From Paludicola sp. MB14-C6 (lineage in GTDB: Bacteria > Bacillota > Clostridia > Oscillospirales > Ruminococcaceae), in NCBI RefSeq assembly GCF_030908625.1, contig NZ_CP133133.1, positions 2,294,001-2,358,000 on the forward strand: 64,000 bases of DNA. Direction: 5' to 3'. The notes beneath the pieces were generated by a model, which saw only the letters and a list, made by a program, of their open reading frames with translations, was not told the origin of the DNA and made no database searches. This document shows, in pieces, positions 27,243-35,544 of this stretch. Position 1 is the first letter of the stretch; each line of letters begins with the position of its first letter. The translations under genes were made by a program, and so were the position numbers.

Positions 27243-27345
27243 TTAATTCGCAAAAAGGGAAACGATTCAATTAACAATTTGTGTTATCATAAAGTTAGCA
27301 GATAAGCTTGCAAGCTATTATTTGCATTGAAGGAGGTGTATTTGT

Positions 27346-28647
27346 ATGCAATATATTGATAGTATTCAAGAAAGTCTTGACTATATTGAAATGAACCTTA
27401 AAGCAGAAATTAAAGTCGAGGAACTTGCTAATGCAGCCGGATATTCACTGTTTCATTATTACAGGATATTTCAAAATCTCGTTGGAATGCCTGTTATGCA
27501 ATACATAACTCGAAGAAAACTTCTGTATTCTGCTTTTGAGATTTCAAAAGGCAGTAAAGTAATTGATACCGCATTATCTTATGGGTTTGATACTAATGCT
27601 GGCTTTTATAAGGCTTTTATGCGTGAATTTGGCAAATCACCTTTGGACTACATTAAACATCATACAATTAAACAACCTTATAAAATCAAACTCATTCAGG
27701 AGGAACACATTATGATAACACAAAATAAGATTCGAGAAATGCTCTTTCATTGGAATTTGCAAAACGAAAAATTATCAGACTTCTACTATATAGGAACTGG
27801 GAATAGAGCAGATAATGTATGGAATGTAGGCGAAAAATATATTATCAAAATTGGTACAAATGTAAAAGGACTTGAAAACCATATCAAAATTTCTAAAGCA
27901 TTATCCGAACTAGGTTTTGATACGTCAATTCCAGTTGAATCATGTGATGGCAAAGAATATATTCTAGATGGAGAACTTTATTATTACATAGCAAACAAAT
28001 TAAGTGGAAAACCAATAAAAAGCATTGATATTTATGGAGAGGAACACAATTATATAGCACGTTACATTGGCGAAATTGTTGGTCAACTTGATTTGGTTTT
28101 AGCTAGGTTTGATAATGATATTGTATGTAATGAGACTAATATTTTAAATGATATGTTAAATTGGGCAATACCAAAAGTAAAACAAGTATCAAACTTGTCA
28201 GATAGCTTTTATGATGACTACTTGAATAATTTTTCAGTTTTATATCCACATCTACCAAAACAGATAATCCATAGGGATATTAACCCTAGTAATATTATAA
28301 TGCAGGATGGTAAAGTAAGTGGATTTATAGACTTTGAACTGACGGAAAAAAACATTCGCATTTTTGATCCTTGTTATACTGCAACTGCAATTCTCTCAGA
28401 AACGTTTACCAATGAAAAAATTGATAAAAAGAAATGGTTAGCTATTTTTGAAAGTATTGTTACAGGTTATGACAGTGTTGTGAAGTTATCTAAACAAGAA
28501 AAAGAGGCTATTCCTTATGTGATTTTTAGTATTCAGTTCATTTGTATTGCATATTTTAGTGGATTTGAAAAATATAAAGAACTAACAAAGATAAATCGCG
28601 ACATGTTAAACTGGTTTATCGAAAATAAAGAAAAGCTTATTGTATAA
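27346..28647 (+). CDS. Fusion of AraC-type HTH domain and APH/choline-kinase-type phosphotransferase
   Basis: Residues 1-110 of this 433-residue protein are an AraC-type double helix-turn-helix (IKVEELANAAGYSLFHYYRIFQ, then NAGFYKAFMREFGKSPLDYI, each a standard helix pair). Residues 123-433 are an aminoglycoside/homoserine-type phosphotransferase. The catalytic loop HRDINPSN places base D311 and metal-ligand N316, and the IDFE motif places D329. At the boundary there is an internal AGGAGG (27698-27703) eight bases before an in-frame ATG at 27712, which would make the kinase domain alone. The full-length start also has a strong GGAGG site. The substrate is unknown (drug, sugar or amine). The fusion suggests a regulator that senses or shares control with a small-molecule kinase. 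Confidence 0.85.
   Translation: MQYIDSIQESLDYIEMNLKAEIKVEELANAAGYSLFHYYRIFQNLVGMPVMQYITRRKLLYSAFEISKGSKVIDTALSYGFDTNAGFYKAFMREFGKSPLDYIKHHTIKQPYKIKLIQEEHIMITQNKIREMLFHWNLQNEKLSDFYYIGTGNRADNVWNVGEKYIIKIGTNVKGLENHIKISKALSELGFDTSIPVESCDGKEYILDGELYYYIANKLSGKPIKSIDIYGEEHNYIARYIGEIVGQLDLVLARFDNDIVCNETNILNDMLNWAIPKVKQVSNLSDSFYDDYLNNFSVLYPHLPKQIIHRDINPSNIIMQDGKVSGFIDFELTEKNIRIFDPCYTATAILSETFTNEKIDKKKWLAIFESIVTGYDSVVKLSKQEKEAIPYVIFSIQFICIAYFSGFEKYKELTKINRDMLNWFIENKEKLIV
27698..27714 (+). promoter_or_regulatory. Internal ribosome binding site and start codon inside the AraC-APH gene
   Basis: AGGAGG, eight bases, then ATG (27712-27714), in frame with residue 123 and located exactly between the two domains. 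It could drive synthesis of a separate phosphotransferase. Confidence 0.65.
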
Positions 28648-28657
28648 TATAATTATA

Positions 28658-28686
28658 AAAGGACGGTTTTCCGTCCTTTGCTTTTT
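28658..28686 (+). terminator. Terminator after the AraC-APH gene
   Basis: AAAGGACGG, TTTT loop, CCGTCCTTT, then GCTTTTT: a compact 9-bp perfect intrinsic terminator. Confidence 0.92.
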
Positions 28687-28754
28687 ATGTATACTATAGC
28701 TATTTTCGCTAGTTAATTTGCATTTTTGCGCTTTTGTATTATCGCTTTACATCA

Positions 28755-28783
28755 TTGAAAAGCAATATCCATTATGTTATAAT
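28755..28783 (+). promoter_or_regulatory. Promoter of the aromatic amino acid cluster
   Basis: TTGAAA at 28755-28760 and TATAAT at 28778-28783 are 17 bases apart, a near-consensus vegetative promoter. The leader to pheA is only about 50 bases, with no T-box, leader peptide or attenuator visible. Confidence 0.8.
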
Positions 28784-28843
28784 ATAGCAAACATATCAGA
28801 TTAACTGAAAAGATAAAAAATTACATCAGAAAGTTGTGGGAAG

Positions 28844-29911
28844 ATGAATTCATTAGAACAAGCAAGAGCGCAAATTAACCAAATTGATAAAGACATGGCA
28901 ATCCTTTTTGAAAAGAGAATGAAAGCGGTAGAGGATGTAGTTGCGTTTAAAATAGAAAATAATCTTCCCGTTTTAGATCAAAATAGGGAACAATTTGTTA
29001 TAGATAAAAACCTAGCATATATTCAAAATGAAAGCTATAAAGAATATTATAAAGAATTCATTCAAGAGTTAATGAATGTTTCTAAAAAGTATCAAACAAG
29101 GCTTTTAAACAACGATATCATTGGCTATCAAGGTACACAAGGGGCTTTTTCTCATATTGCATTACAACAGTTGTTTCCCAATCAAAAAGAAAAGTCATAT
29201 AAGACTTTTAAAGAAGTATTTCAAGCTGTTGAATCCGGCGAAATTACGCAAGGAATCTTACCTTTTGAAAACTCTTATACAGGTGAAGTCGGCGAAGTGC
29301 TAGATTTGCTATATCAACACAAATGTTATATCACGAAAATATATGATTTAAAAATAAATCAAAATTTGCTTGGTGTAAAGGGCACAAAACTGACTGACAT
29401 TAAGCAAGTTTATTCTCATCATCAAGCGTTGAGTCAATGCAAACGATATTTTGATTTATATGATTTTGAGCTTATCCCATTCCAAAATACAGCATTAGCA
29501 GCGCAATATGTTAGTGAAACGAACGATAAAACTAAAGCTGCAGTTGCATCTACAGAAACTGCGAAACTTTATGAGTTAGAGATATTAGTAGAAAATATTA
29601 ATACCAGCGCAGAAAACACAACTCGTTTCGTTGTAATATCAAAGAATCAAAATAAAAGCGGTAACCGTTTTAATATTATGTTTACGCTATCTCATAACGC
29701 AGGTCAGCTTGCGAGCGCAATGCAAATTATTTCAAAGTATAATTTTAATATGGAAAGCATTCAATCAAAATCCATTCAAAATATCCCGTGGCAATACTAT
29801 TTTTATGTTGAAATTATCGGCGATGCAAGTGATAAAAATGCAATTGCTCTTTTAGAGGAGCTAAAAGCGAATTGTAAAGAAATAAAATTGCTTGGAGTTT
29901 ATAATAAATAG
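28844..29911 (+). CDS. pheA: Bifunctional chorismate mutase / prephenate dehydratase
   Basis: The 355-residue P-protein makes phenylpyruvate from chorismate. Residues 1-85 are an AroQ-class chorismate mutase helix bundle (INQIDKDMAILFEKRMKAVEDV). Residues 92-270 are prephenate dehydratase, beginning IIGYQGTQGAFSH and containing the catalytic NTTRF segment. The C-terminal ACT domain (about 280-350; LSHNAGQLASAMQIISKYNFNMESIQS) normally binds phenylalanine for feedback inhibition. The ribosome binding site is weak (GTGGGA). It is the first gene of the aromatic cluster, followed after 12 bases by aroB. Confidence 0.94.
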   Translation: MNSLEQARAQINQIDKDMAILFEKRMKAVEDVVAFKIENNLPVLDQNREQFVIDKNLAYIQNESYKEYYKEFIQELMNVSKKYQTRLLNNDIIGYQGTQGAFSHIALQQLFPNQKEKSYKTFKEVFQAVESGEITQGILPFENSYTGEVGEVLDLLYQHKCYITKIYDLKINQNLLGVKGTKLTDIKQVYSHHQALSQCKRYFDLYDFELIPFQNTALAAQYVSETNDKTKAAVASTETAKLYELEILVENINTSAENTTRFVVISKNQNKSGNRFNIMFTLSHNAGQLASAMQIISKYNFNMESIQSKSIQNIPWQYYFYVEIIGDASDKNAIALLEELKANCKEIKLLGVYNK

Positions 29912-29923
29912 AAAGGAAAGCTT

Positions 29924-30919
29924 ATGAAACTTACTGTTGAATTAAAGGATACGCAATATGATATTATAATTGAGCGTGGGGTATTATCCCGTATATCTGA
30001 TTATGTAAACCTAAACCGTAAAGTCTTAGTGATAACGGATGATGGAGTTCCAAAAGAATATTTGCAAACTGTGTTAAGCCAATGCAAAGAAGGCTATTCA
30101 CAAGTAGTAATGCAAGGGGAAGGCGCTAAAAGTTTTCCTGTTTATGAACAGCTTTGCAGAGTACTATTAAACAATAACTTTACAAGAAAAGATTTGGTAA
30201 TCGCTTTGGGTGGCGGAGTTATTGGTGATTTATCAGGATTTGTTGCATCTACTTATATGCGTGGAATTGATTTTGTTAATATCCCAACTACAACCCTTTC
30301 TCAAATTGATTCTAGTGTTGGCGGAAAGGTTGCAATCAATCTTGATCATGTAAAGAACATCATCGGTTGTTTCTATCAGCCGAAAATGGTATTTGTAGAT
30401 AGTGATACGTTAAATACACTACCAAATCGCCATTATGTAAACGGCTTAGTTGAAGCGATTAAATCGGGACTGATTTATGATAAAGATTTATTTGAGTTGT
30501 TTGAACGAGAAAATATAAAAGAACATATAGACGAAATTATTTTCCACTCTTTATCTGCAAAAAAAGATGTAGTTGAAAAAGATGAAAAAGAAGAAAATCT
30601 TCGTAAAATATTAAATTTCGGCCATACAATCGGCCACGCAATCGAAAGCATAAACATTGATTCTATGTTACATGGAGAATGTGTTGCAATCGGAATGCTT
30701 CCAATGATTGAAGATGAAGCGTTAAAACAACGTGTAATCAATGTATATCAAAAGCTTGGATTAAAGCAAACAGTGGCTTATGATAAGCAGCAAGTAATTG
30801 ATTTAATTCATAAAGACAAAAAAGCATATGGCAGTAAAATAACGATTATTAAAGTGAAAGAGCTAGGTAAAGCTGATTTAGAAGACATAAATGCGAACGA
30901 TTTATTTGCTTATTTATAA
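29924..30919 (+). CDS. aroB: 3-dehydroquinate synthase
   Basis: Second step of the shikimate pathway: closes DAHP to 3-dehydroquinate using NAD+ and a divalent metal. The 331-residue protein contains the NAD-binding ALGGGVIGDLSGFVASTYMRG segment, the PTTTLSQIDSSVGGK substrate/phosphate region, the KSGLIYD motif and the metal-ligand histidines in NFGHTIGHAIE and MLHGECVAIGM. A GAAAGGA site precedes it. It is co-directional and tightly spaced with pheA and the DUF3795-like gene. Confidence 0.96.
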   Translation: MKLTVELKDTQYDIIIERGVLSRISDYVNLNRKVLVITDDGVPKEYLQTVLSQCKEGYSQVVMQGEGAKSFPVYEQLCRVLLNNNFTRKDLVIALGGGVIGDLSGFVASTYMRGIDFVNIPTTTLSQIDSSVGGKVAINLDHVKNIIGCFYQPKMVFVDSDTLNTLPNRHYVNGLVEAIKSGLIYDKDLFELFERENIKEHIDEIIFHSLSAKKDVVEKDEKEENLRKILNFGHTIGHAIESINIDSMLHGECVAIGMLPMIEDEALKQRVINVYQKLGLKQTVAYDKQQVIDLIHKDKKAYGSKITIIKVKELGKADLEDINANDLFAYL

Positions 30920-30931
30920 GAGAGAAGGATT

Positions 30932-31372
30932 ATGAAGAAAATGATAGCAAAAGAGTTAACCGCAAAGCAAGTCGCAGATAATATAGGCTATTGTGGGTTG
31001 GTGTGCAGTTTTTGTCATGAAGCAGACCATTGTAATGGCTGTAAATCTGTTAATAACAGTTGTGGACGTTATTTAAGCGAAACAGGATGTTTTCAATATA
31101 ATTGTTGCAAAGAAAAAGGAATTAACGGTTGTTGGGAATGTAAAGATGCACCTTGTAAAGAAGATATGTTTAGCGAACATCATAATATTAGAAATCGTAC
31201 ATTTGTTAAATGTGCAAAAGAAGAAGGCATTGAGAAGCTAGCAGAGTATGTTTTAACAAATCAGCAAAATGGTATTCAATATGGTTGGAACAAAGATTAT
31301 GATATTTTAAATTCCGAACAAGCGGTATTCGATTTGTTACATAATGGCGTGAAGAGTAAATTTGCGAAATGA
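30932..31372 (+). CDS. DUF3795-like cysteine-rich protein
   Basis: I recognise the family only as an uncharacterised one. The 146-residue protein carries many cysteines in its first 90 residues (IGYCGLVCSFCHE, DHCNGCKS, GCFQYNCCKEKGINGCWECKDAPC). The spacing suggests metal or Fe-S binding. The second part is helical (KCAKEEGIEKLAEYVL), as in other DUF3795 members. It is inserted between aroB and aroC, 12 bases after aroB, so it is probably co-transcribed. No known shikimate enzyme is missing from the cluster, so its role there is not evident. Confidence 0.75.
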   Translation: MKKMIAKELTAKQVADNIGYCGLVCSFCHEADHCNGCKSVNNSCGRYLSETGCFQYNCCKEKGINGCWECKDAPCKEDMFSEHHNIRNRTFVKCAKEEGIEKLAEYVLTNQQNGIQYGWNKDYDILNSEQAVFDLLHNGVKSKFAK

Positions 31373-31404
31373 GGATAGTTAATGCGACTATAGTGTTTAA
31401 ATAA

Positions 31405-31458
31405 TGTAGGGTGCGACTAGTAGTCGCACTGCGGAACGGCTAATAGCCGTTCCCTACA
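31405..31458. repeat. Double-hairpin palindromic intergenic repeat (copy 1)
   Basis: The 54-base element starts TGTAGGG and ends CCCTACA. Between these ends lie two perfect hairpins, GTGCGACT/AGTCGCAC (31411-31429) and GGAACGGCT/AGCCGTTCC (31433-31453). A related element lies at 36818-36863. It resembles bacterial REP/MITE-like interspersed repeats and lies within a transcribed operon gap. Confidence 0.75.
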
Positions 31459-31495
31459 GGTAAAAGCAATATTATCAAAATAAAGGAGTGAGTGT

Positions 31496-32596
31496 ATGAA
31501 AAGCTGTTTTGGAAATAACCTGAATATTAGCCTGTTTGGCGAATCTCATTCAGAAGCTATCGGCGTTGTTATAAATGGATTGGCTCCCGGTATCAAATTG
31601 GATTTAACATTCATTCAAAAACAACTTGATATGAGAAAGCCAAAAGGAAAGATTTCCACACAAAGACAAGAAGAAGACGAATTTAAGATTGTAAGTGGCT
31701 TTTTCAATGGATATACAACAGGAACACCACTCTGCTTATTAATTTATAATAAAAGCCAGCATAGTAAGGACTATGAGGCAACAAAGTCACTCATGCGTCC
31801 ATCCCATGCAGATTATACAGCACAAATGAAATATCAAGGCTTTCAAGACTATCGAGGCGGCGGACATTTTTCGGGTAGAATAACCGCACCATTAGTAGCG
31901 GCTGGAGCAATCTGTATTCAGGTTTTAAAACAAAAAGGAATTTTAATCGGAACGCAAATTCAATCCTGCGGTGGCATAGCAAATGAACCATTAAGTGAAG
32001 ACGAGGCGACATTGAAACAGCAAATTGAAAAATTAAATGAGAGCTATTTCCCAGTGCTAAATGAAGAAGTAAAAGTAAAAATGATTGAAGCAATTGAAAA
32101 AGCACAGACAGAGGGTGATTCTGTTGGTGGTGTGTTGGAAACTACAATTTTGAACATGCCAGCAGGAATTGGTGAACCATTTTTTAATTCGATAGAAAGC
32201 ACATTATCTCAACTTCTATTTAGTATTCCAGGCATTAAGGGTGTGGAATTTGGAGCAGGTTTTGCTATGCAAAATATGCGAGGTAGTGAAGCAAATGATA
32301 GTTTCTTCTATAATGAAACTGTAAAAACCAAAAGCAATAATAACGGCGGAATAAATGGTGGTATCTCTAACGGTATGCCAATACGTATAAAGTGTGCAGT
32401 AAAACCAACGCCATCAATCTTTAAACCACAGCAAACGGTGGATATTAACACAAACGAAAATACAACATTCCGAATTCAAGGGCGTCATGATCCGGCAATT
32501 ATTCATAGAGCCAGAGTCGTAGTCGATAGCATAGTAGCAATTGGCTTACTTGATCTGTTTTGTGAACGTTACGGCTATCTTTGGATGACAGAATAG
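31496..32596 (+). CDS. aroC: Chorismate synthase
   Basis: Last step of the shikimate pathway: removes phosphate from EPSP to give chorismate, using reduced FMN. The 366-residue protein shows the family signatures GESHSEAIGVVINGLAPG near the N-terminus, the RGGGHFSGRITAP segment in the middle (flavin and substrate binding), and the C-terminal RGRHDP-like motif, here QGRHDPAIIHRA. AAGGAG precedes the ATG. The gap to the gene upstream carries the palindromic repeat, and aroE-aroK follows after 43 bases. Confidence 0.96.
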   Translation: MKSCFGNNLNISLFGESHSEAIGVVINGLAPGIKLDLTFIQKQLDMRKPKGKISTQRQEEDEFKIVSGFFNGYTTGTPLCLLIYNKSQHSKDYEATKSLMRPSHADYTAQMKYQGFQDYRGGGHFSGRITAPLVAAGAICIQVLKQKGILIGTQIQSCGGIANEPLSEDEATLKQQIEKLNESYFPVLNEEVKVKMIEAIEKAQTEGDSVGGVLETTILNMPAGIGEPFFNSIESTLSQLLFSIPGIKGVEFGAGFAMQNMRGSEANDSFFYNETVKTKSNNNGGINGGISNGMPIRIKCAVKPTPSIFKPQQTVDINTNENTTFRIQGRHDPAIIHRARVVVDSIVAIGLLDLFCERYGYLWMTE

Positions 32597-32639
32597 TTTA
32601 AAATTAAGATGATACAAGACACGAAAGGAATAAAATACT

Positions 32640-33890
32640 ATGAGCAGATACGGTCTACTAGGAGATAAATTAGGACATAGCTTTTCAAAAATCATACACG
32701 AGAAGCTAGGTTTTTATTCTTATGATCTTCTGCCGATGGAAAAAGATGAGTTGCACGAATTTCTAACAAAAAAAGATTTTGATGGCGTAAATGTGACAAT
32801 CCCATATAAATTAGATGTTATTCCTTATTGTGATGAAATTGATGACACAGTAGCACAAATAGGTTCCGCAAACACTATTGTAAATCGAAATGGAAAGCTA
32901 AAAGCATATAATACAGATTTCTATGGCTTCTTATACAACATGCAGTTTCATCACATTGCCATGAAAGATAAAGTAGTCATGATTCTCGGCAGCGGTGGAA
33001 CTTGTAAAACAGTAACTGCAGTAGCAAAATTTCAAGGAGCGAAAGAAATTGTTATTGTAAGCCGAACAGAATCGGATACTACGATTACCTATAACCAAGC
33101 AAAGCAAAGAGAAGATGTTCAAGTGTTGGTAAATGCATCTCCAAGCGGGATGTATCCGAATAATCAAAATTGCCCAATAGATATAAACTGTTTTCCCAAT
33201 TTAGAAGCAGTTGTTGATGTGATATATAATCCATTGAAAACAAAATTACTGCAACAAGCGCAGCAACGAAACATTCCGTTTGCAAACGGACTCTTAATGT
33301 TAGTAGCGCAAGCAAAATTTGCAGCAGAGTTATTTATAGATGAAAAAATTCCCGATCAAGAGATAGAAAGAATTTATCAAGAATTAAAATCCGACTTAAG
33401 TAATGTTGTATTAGTCGGTATGCCAAGCTGTGGCAAAAGTACAATTGGAAGAGAGTTAAGCAAGCTCTTAAATAAAGAGTTTGTTGACATAGATAGCCTA
33501 ATCGAAGAAGAAATGAAACTAGCAATTCCACAAATTTTTGAACGTTACGGTGAAATTGGTTTTCGAAGCATTGAACGAAACGTTGTTGCAAATGCCGCTA
33601 AACAAACAGGAATGATTGTTGCGACTGGGGGAGGCGTTGTTTTAAATCCTGATAATATTAAGGATTTAAAGCAAAACGGAATCATAATCTTAATCGATAG
33701 ATCAACTGACGAATTATTGGTAGGGAATAATCGTCCGTTATCGAAAAGCAAACAAGCCATAGAAGAAATGTATCGAAATCGATACCCAATTTATATGGCT
33801 TGTAGTGATATTGTCGTTTTCAATAATGGCGATATTGAAAGGGCTGTGAATGATACTAATATGCAATTAAAATCTCATTTAGGATTTTGA
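32640..33890 (+). CDS. aroE-aroK: Fused shikimate dehydrogenase-shikimate kinase
   Basis: One 416-residue chain combines two consecutive pathway steps: 3-dehydroshikimate to shikimate (NADPH) and shikimate to shikimate 3-phosphate (ATP). Residues 1-250 are AroE: the substrate-binding HSFSK motif, catalytic K57 in NVTIPYK, and N78 and D93 nearby. The dinucleotide loop GSGGTCKT is altered from the usual GAGGAxxA. Residues 255-416 are AroK: P-loop GMPSCGKST (260-268), the DIDSLIE region, the RSIE segment and ATGGGVVL. The linker is short. An AAAGGA site precedes the start. Physical fusion could help transfer of shikimate between sites. Confidence 0.94.
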   Translation: MSRYGLLGDKLGHSFSKIIHEKLGFYSYDLLPMEKDELHEFLTKKDFDGVNVTIPYKLDVIPYCDEIDDTVAQIGSANTIVNRNGKLKAYNTDFYGFLYNMQFHHIAMKDKVVMILGSGGTCKTVTAVAKFQGAKEIVIVSRTESDTTITYNQAKQREDVQVLVNASPSGMYPNNQNCPIDINCFPNLEAVVDVIYNPLKTKLLQQAQQRNIPFANGLLMLVAQAKFAAELFIDEKIPDQEIERIYQELKSDLSNVVLVGMPSCGKSTIGRELSKLLNKEFVDIDSLIEEEMKLAIPQIFERYGEIGFRSIERNVVANAAKQTGMIVATGGGVVLNPDNIKDLKQNGIIILIDRSTDELLVGNNRPLSKSKQAIEEMYRNRYPIYMACSDIVVFNNGDIERAVNDTNMQLKSHLGF

Positions 33891-33967
33891 AAACCCATCA
33901 ATCAAAGTTTTCAAATTGTTAATTGATTATTTTAATCCAATATTAGTATAGATGAAGGAGGAATACA

Positions 33968-34402
33968 ATGAAGCTGTTGGTAATTAACGGTCCAAACTTA
34001 AATATGTTAGGCATCCGTGAGCCAAATGTATATGGCAAAACAACCTATTTAGAATTAGAATCATTTATTAAGGGTATCTGTGTGCAGGAAGATATCCAAG
34101 TCGAGGTTATGCAAAGTAACCATGAAGGCGTTATCGTTGATACAATTCAAGCGGCATATCAAGTATTTGATGGTATTGTAATCAACCCTGCTGCATTTAC
34201 CCATACCAGTATCGCTATCCTTGATGCATTAAAAGCAGTCGGAATTCCTACAGTAGAAGTACATTTATCCAATATATATGAACGTGAGGAGTTCCGCCAT
34301 ATCTCTTACATAAGCAATTATTGTATCAAGACGATTTATGGAGAAGGTATTCAAGGATATCAAAAAGCGATTATGCTTTTAAAAGAAACGGTAAGTAGTT
34401 AA
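33968..34402 (+). CDS. aroQ: 3-dehydroquinate dehydratase, type II
   Basis: This 144-residue enzyme dehydrates 3-dehydroquinate in the third shikimate step. It is of type II, a dodecameric flavodoxin-like fold unrelated to AroD. The N-terminal NGPNLNMLGIREPNVYG contains the active-site Asn and Tyr region. QSNHEGVIVDTIQ, INPAAFTHTS and the catalytic His in VEVHLSNIYEREEFRH complete the signature. GGAGG lies before the ATG. Confidence 0.96.
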   Translation: MKLLVINGPNLNMLGIREPNVYGKTTYLELESFIKGICVQEDIQVEVMQSNHEGVIVDTIQAAYQVFDGIVINPAAFTHTSIAILDALKAVGIPTVEVHLSNIYEREEFRHISYISNYCIKTIYGEGIQGYQKAIMLLKETVSS

Positions 34403-34527
34403 GTAACGATTCAGCATACCTTAACTGACTTACAATTATCCTAGAACATAAAAGTTGTGGCATATTGACAAAAACGTAAGAAAGGCTTAACTCAATATAG
34501 ATATGAGTAAGTGAAAGGTATACAATT

Positions 34528-35544
34528 ATGATTATTACATTAAAAAAGAATACACCAAAAGAAGAAGCACAAAAAATTATTAGCGCAATTGAGAAAAAGG
34601 GGCTACATGTTACCGTTATAGAAGGAACAAACTATAACGTTTATGGAGTGGTCGGAGATACTACGGTTCTTGACGAAAAAGCAATTTCAGCGAATCCGTT
34701 TGTAGATAATGTTACTCGCATTGCAGCACCATATAAAAAGGCAAACCGTTTATTTCATCCAGATGATTCTATTATTGATGTAGCAGGAATCAAAGTGGGC
34801 GGTCAAGAAGATATCGTAGTTATCGGCGGTCCTTGTTCTGTTGAAGATAGACTTTCCTTGCTTGAACTTGCAAAAGACGTAAAACAAGCAGGCGGCTGTA
34901 TGTTGCGTGGCGGCGCATATAAACCTCGTACTTCTCCATATGCATTCCAAGGAATGGGTACAACAGGAATTGAATGGATGTGTGAAGCAAGAGAACAATA
35001 TGGGCTACCAATTGTAAGCGAATTGATGAGTATTGACAAAATGGATGAGTTCGAAGAACACGTTGACTTAATCCAAGTTGGCGCTCGCAATATGCAAAAC
35101 TTCGATTTATTAAAAGTACTAGGAAAATCAAAAAAACCAGTATTATTAAAACGTGGACTTGCGAATACAATCGAAGAATGGATTATGTCAGCAGAATATA
35201 TCATGGCGGGCGGTAATGAAAACGTTATTTTATGTGAACGTGGTATTCGAACATTTGAGAAATACACAAGAAATACATTGGATTTAAGCGTTATTCCAAT
35301 CATCAAGCAAAAGAGCCATTTACCGATTATTATCGACCCATCTCATGCAACAGGCGATTGGAAATTGGTTGAGTCAATGTCATTAGCAGCAATCGCAGCT
35401 GGCGCTGACGGATTGATTATCGAAGTGCATAATAATCCGGAAAGTGCATGGTCAGATGGTGCACAATCTTTGAAACCGGATAAATTCAAAGCTGTGATTG
35501 AAAAAGGCAGACAAATAGCACATGTAATTGGAAGAGGAATGTAA
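34528..35544 (+). CDS. aroF: 3-deoxy-7-phosphoheptulonate (DAHP) synthase
   Basis: First step of the pathway: condenses phosphoenolpyruvate and erythrose 4-phosphate. The 338-residue protein is type I-beta. A ferredoxin-like N-terminal regulatory domain (about 1-70, starting MIITLKKNTPKEEAQKI) is followed by a TIM barrel with GGPCSVE, RGGAYKPRTSPYAFQG, QVGARNMQNF, LLKRG and IDPSHATGD. The N-terminal domain is the usual site for feedback control by aromatic amino acids. A TTGACA-like element lies upstream without a clear -10. The stop codon overlaps the aroA start (ATGTAATGA), so translation is coupled. Confidence 0.95.
   Translation: MIITLKKNTPKEEAQKIISAIEKKGLHVTVIEGTNYNVYGVVGDTTVLDEKAISANPFVDNVTRIAAPYKKANRLFHPDDSIIDVAGIKVGGQEDIVVIGGPCSVEDRLSLLELAKDVKQAGGCMLRGGAYKPRTSPYAFQGMGTTGIEWMCEAREQYGLPIVSELMSIDKMDEFEEHVDLIQVGARNMQNFDLLKVLGKSKKPVLLKRGLANTIEEWIMSAEYIMAGGNENVILCERGIRTFEKYTRNTLDLSVIPIIKQKSHLPIIIDPSHATGDWKLVESMSLAAIAAGADGLIIEVHNNPESAWSDGAQSLKPDKFKAVIEKGRQIAHVIGRGM

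Noticed and set aside
28784-28843. T-box or phenylalanine leader peptide ahead of pheA
   Set aside because: The leader is only about 50 bases, with no Phe-rich ORF, no T-box sequence and no terminator.
34803-35306. Long antisense ORF (167 codons) over aroF
   Set aside because: A shadow of the strongly supported DAHP synthase gene; no protein signature and no ribosome binding site.
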